From positions 737,001 through 801,000 of the forward strand of contig JAWDGP010001105.1 of the NCBI GenBank assembly GCA_033675545.1: a stretch of DNA of 64,000 nt. The letters are read 5' to 3'. The stretch comes from Elysia crispata (taxonomy: Eukaryota; Mollusca; Gastropoda; Plakobranchidae). The notes beneath the pieces were generated by a model. That model was not told the origin of the DNA, made no database searches, and saw nothing but the letters and a program-made list of their open reading frames with translations. The position numbers and the translations under genes were made by a program. Of the stretch, positions 60,436 through 64,000 are shown piece by piece; the first letter of the stretch is position 1; the number at the start of each line of letters is the position of its first letter.

Positions 60436-62815
60436 GTTTTGTATGATTATCCTCTTTTTTTTTTTTGGTAGTAGCCATTGTTGTAATTGTAGCTCTTGTC
60501 TTTTGTACTACTGTTGTGGTATCTTCGATTATATTTTGAAAGGTAGATATTAATCCAACGAAATAATGCAGGTGTTGGTCCTCTTTGCTGCCAACTCTTG
60601 TTGGCTAGTCGGGAGTTCCTTTCAGTCTCACAGTGTGTGGGTTTCCATCGAAAAATAACTTGATTGAATAGTTAATTTTGCAACCATCTTACGGTGTAAG
60701 GTCTTGCAAATCTAAAGCAAAGTATTTGCTGGACCGGGCAATCTGAAAATAACTTACTTGTTGGAAGTAATAGTGCTTATTTTTTTTTTTAAATGCCGAA
60801 AGACCTAAACATTTCTAATTCCCCGAAAAAAAAAAAAAAGAAAGAAAGAAAATTGAGATTCACCAGTGTTATGTTTAAAGATGTAGTGTAGACCACTCCT
60901 AATCATTAAAGCGGGCAGTCAAATCGTTATCATCACCTGGGCCTCCTCTATTGCAACAAAAACTACTTCAAGAAAATGATTTGTTCCACATTCTTCCAGG
61001 TTACTGGATTGGGCGTAACCAAGTCTTTACAAAAAATGCAACAGAGATGTGAGTGAGTAAGACAACAAAAAAAATGACACACGCGCGCAAATGAAATTAT
61101 TCAGAGATTGCAATGGAAACTCTTTTTTACGCATGCCACAAGTTGATACATTAAGCGACATAGTACGACTCTCCCTCTTATCGACAAGTAAAAATACCTC
61201 GCATTTGTCGACCAATGCACTGTCTCTTATATGTCGAAAAAAAAAAACCTTGACGAAAACTCTGTTAAGTCAGTAATCAGTTATTTCCATCAGTGAAAAG
61301 TGTGTGTGTGGGTGTGTGGTGGGGGATACCGCGCTTTCACTAGCCATTCGTCGCCTAAGCTCAAAGGAAGTTTTTATGGTACAATACTTATTACATGTCT
61401 CTTATTTTATGCTCAAGAAGGATTTAAAACCTTCGCTATTTTTATAAATAAATTTGTGGAGCAAAACTTCATTTTTTCAAAACTTGATCATATAGGCCCA
61501 TATATTTTGAGAAGATCTAACGTCAATTTTTTTTCACCGGATTTCTCTAAAAACATTTTATTTCTATTCTATTAGGAAATTTTCGTAAATCATGGTTCTG
61601 TGTTGAGTATTGGGATAGATTATCAACGCCCGGTAGCAACCTGCCAACAATTTCTAATGCGCTTACTTAGGCTATGCTCTCCAGATTTAAACGTTTTTTT
61701 TTTTTTAAAGATATAATGATAGATCACATGGGAATTTGCAGAGCAGGTTACGTCGTAGGCCTAGCTGTTAAGAGTGAAAATGCTGAATAATGTATCTCGA
61801 CTTGCCGCAGACATAATTTGCCTAACTTTAAAATATTCTTTTTTGTAACCTAGCGGGCACTGACTAGAGGACATGAAGAGCAAGCTTAATCATCTCTGAC
61901 CTGCAGCAGAATAAAATCTATTAATATTTTTTCCTAACGGTACATTTCTCTATAGAAACCCATGGGAGCGAGATTATGCAAAACCACCCGGTTTAAACTT
62001 AAAGATCTATACTTATATAATTGCTTTTTAGGGACAAAGAGTTGAGGACCAGTATGCAAGATGCGTAATATACTTGGGAGTAATAAAATGGCAGCAAGAC
62101 TTTCTTTTCTCTAGGATATGTCCAACAGAAAAGAACACTCTTACAGATCCGAACCAGATTTGGTGAGAGAAGATTATGAATTTTTCCGACTAGCGCGTCC
62201 TTGCGATGTAAACAACGCATGGTCATTTGCATACGGCACAGGGAAGACCACGTGCAAGTTACGTTATGACTCGTGGTGAGCGGTACGTAACTACAACATA
62301 GAGGTACGTATGCCTGTCTGCGATACCTCAAGAGAGTAAATTATTAGGAACACAGAAGCTTAATAGGGACTGGCTCACAACCTTTTACATGCAATTAAAT
62401 GACCAAGAAAAAAAACAATATTTCCTGCAGGCATTTTAAGCCTTTAATGCGGCTTCATAAAAATTATTCTTAGGATTCTTTCTATTTTTCCTTTTTTGCT
62501 CCAGTATTAGTAATGGGTGCCAATCCCTGTTCTACTTTCTTTGGGATAATCAATACAAGAACAGTTACTCTGTGTTACAGCAACCGAAGCGCGGCAATCA
62601 AGAAAATAACAACAGTATTAGATATCTAGATCTAGTACACCCATAGCCCGAAAGTGATAAAATTGTTCTTTTAGAAATCAGTAAGTCAAAGCTTTTGTAT
62701 AGGTAAACGATACTATTCATGGGTCTAATTTGATTGAAGTCGGCGATAGCAATTGCAATTACCTATCCTAACGACAGATCTAGATAATTATAAAGAGAAC
62801 GCAAAGTCAAAGAAA
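60436..62815. other. non-coding region
   Basis: AT-rich with homopolymers (60780, 60826). A 110-codon minus-strand frame at 61999-62331 has no recognisable domain and no supporting signals. I see no gene. Confidence 0.55.
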
Positions 62816-62834
62816 GGATTTTGATATAAAATTA

Positions 62835-63015
62835 GCTCTAGAGATCTAGATCTAGATCTAGATCTTGATCTAGAGAGAACGCAAAGAAAAGGTTTTAATA
62901 AACATTTTAAAACTAGATCTAGATCCATATGAGATCTTAGATGAGGCATGGTTAAAAGCTTTTGCCGTTTTGAGTCGGCTAATTTTGGAATAGAATCTAG
63001 ATCTAGATTCATGAC
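62835..63015 (+). repeat. AGATCT/TAGATC short repeat cluster
   Basis: TAGATC is repeated in tandem (62842-62875) and scattered copies follow to 63010. Similar clusters lie at 36838-36860, 42040-42240, 56205-56285, 58788-58860 and 63747-63860; the motif is self-complementary, so arrays can fold on themselves. Confidence 0.9.
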
Positions 63016-63099
63016 GAAAACTTGAAGCTCGGAACATGAGCTTCTATCAATTCAAGTAGAGTAGATTTAGGGATCTAGAAAATCTAGAATCGTTAAATT

Positions 63100-63470
63100 T
63101 GCACATATCAGCCCAACTCACTTTAGCCTAGGTTTCACAATAAAATTTTTCTCGACACATTAGAAACTTGTAGTTAAATGGAATTCATTTTTAGAGCAAG
63201 TTCACAAAAATGTCTTTTATTTGCAACAAACAAAACCTTCACATTGGTGTTCAGCATATCAAATTCATTATAAGAATAATAGCCTACAATTTTAAATGCT
63301 GATGCGTTAGGGGTGTACAGGTAAAAAAATACCGATCTAGTACAGTTCAGATTAAGGTATTATTGCAGTTATCAGCCAAACTCACTTTAAGTTTTAAAAT
63401 TGTATTTTTCTTTATGAATTTGATATGCTGAACACGAATATGAAGGTTTTATTCGTTGTGAATGTGGTAT
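63100..63470. repeat. inverted repeat with 52-base arms
   Basis: The left arm 63222-63274 (CAACAAACAAAACCTTC..TTCAGCATATCAAATTCAT) pairs with the right arm 63413-63466 (ATGAATTTGATATGCTGAAC..GAAGGTTTTATTCG). In addition ATCAGCCCAACTCACTTTA (63107) and ATCAGCCAAACTCACTTTA (63370) are direct repeats. It may be a small non-autonomous element. Confidence 0.75.
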
Positions 63471-63480
63471 TGGCAACATC

Positions 63481-63721
63481 TAAGTATAGACTAGGGTAGC
63501 AGGGCAGCAACATCTAGGGAGGGAGAACTGAAGTGTGAAAAGGTTATCTGATCAGGACAATGTCTGGCTGGGAGTGGCGAGAGCAAGAGAGGAGGTAAGG
63601 AGGCTGCAAATCCTGGGACCAGGGAGTTGGTTTTGGATCTTGGCAGGCAGTGGATGTATGATTCCCACTGCTCCTGCCACAGCCAAGACAACCAACTTCA
63701 AGACAAGTTGAAGTTACTAAG
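63481..63721 (+). other. possible first exon of a gene running off the right end
   Basis: The segment is richer in G and C than its surroundings and ends in AAG|GTGAGT at 63721/63722, a strong splice donor. It has no long plus-strand frame, so it would be untranslated leader. Unsupported by any downstream exon inside the window; a repeat fragment is also possible. Confidence 0.2.
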
Positions 63722-64000
63722 GTGAGTATATTTTACTAGTTTACTTAGATCTAGATCTAGATTTAGCTAAATATCTATAGTGAGAACACTATAAATGGTG
63801 TCAGAAGTGCTGAGCTCATTCCTACTTGGAATTTAGATCTAAATCTAGATTAGTCAACAGATCTAGAAGTTCTGGCATTCAGGCTTCTGTATCGAGCCAT
63901 TGTTTTAAATACTTATAGAGTAGACTCGGGAATCCAGTTCTGTTACACTCATCCATATAAATATTTGTCACTGTTTTTTACTGTACTAGTGTTATGTACT

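Noticed and set aside
61999-62331. 110-codon minus-strand frame
   Set aside because: Irregular composition, no homologue recognised, no splice or promoter signal supporting it.

Overview
The window is animal nuclear DNA: AT-rich, with long intergenic stretches, GT-AG introns, microsatellites and decayed transposons. The best guess is a gastropod mollusc. The intronless receptor at 5.6-6.7 kb belongs to a class A GPCR group I know as molluscan chemosensory-receptor-like. The short AGATCT repeats and the LINE types also fit marine snails and slugs. This placement is inference; no rRNA or mitochondrial marker is present.

Layout. 1-5.6 kb: non-coding, with a decayed LINE reverse transcriptase (3.8-4.8 kb). 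5.6-6.7 kb: the GPCR, minus strand. 7.6-10.8 kb: a decayed transposon carrying a DNC..QNK core, split by a nested 1.4-kb hAT-like element with an 8-bp target duplication. 11.6-34.5 kb: two tandem copies of an 8.5-11 kb unit, each with a two-exon adenylate-forming (AMP-binding, acyl-CoA synthetase-like) enzyme gene and long conserved non-coding flanks. 36.8-40.7 kb: a third, diverged paralogue with the same exon structure. 40.7-49 kb: mostly non-coding, with an inverted copy of an element also found in the first unit and another LINE fragment. 49.2-58.7 kb: a complete FKBP12-type peptidyl-prolyl isomerase gene on the minus strand, rebuilt here from six exons to exactly 108 residues. 58.7-64 kb: non-coding, with a minisatellite, AGATCT clusters and an inverted repeat; a possible non-coding first exon lies at the right end.

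Main points. (1) The last FKBP intron has no GT-AG solution, but it has textbook U12 AT-AC signals that restore the canonical protein. (2) Intron 1 of the same gene holds a phase-matched 90-nt open cassette exon with good splice sites; it would insert 30 residues into a surface loop of FKBP12. (3) The acyl-CoA synthetase copies 1 and 2 are a mosaic: about 1-3% different over most of exon 2 but about 19% different, including silent sites, over a 320-bp linker. This pattern suggests gene conversion on either side of an older divergent segment. (4) Copies 1 and 2 have Gly where the hinge Asp of the family is expected, whereas copy 3 keeps Asp.

The enzymes, receptor and isomerase have no evident shared pathway; apart from the tandem enzyme array, neighbours seem unrelated.
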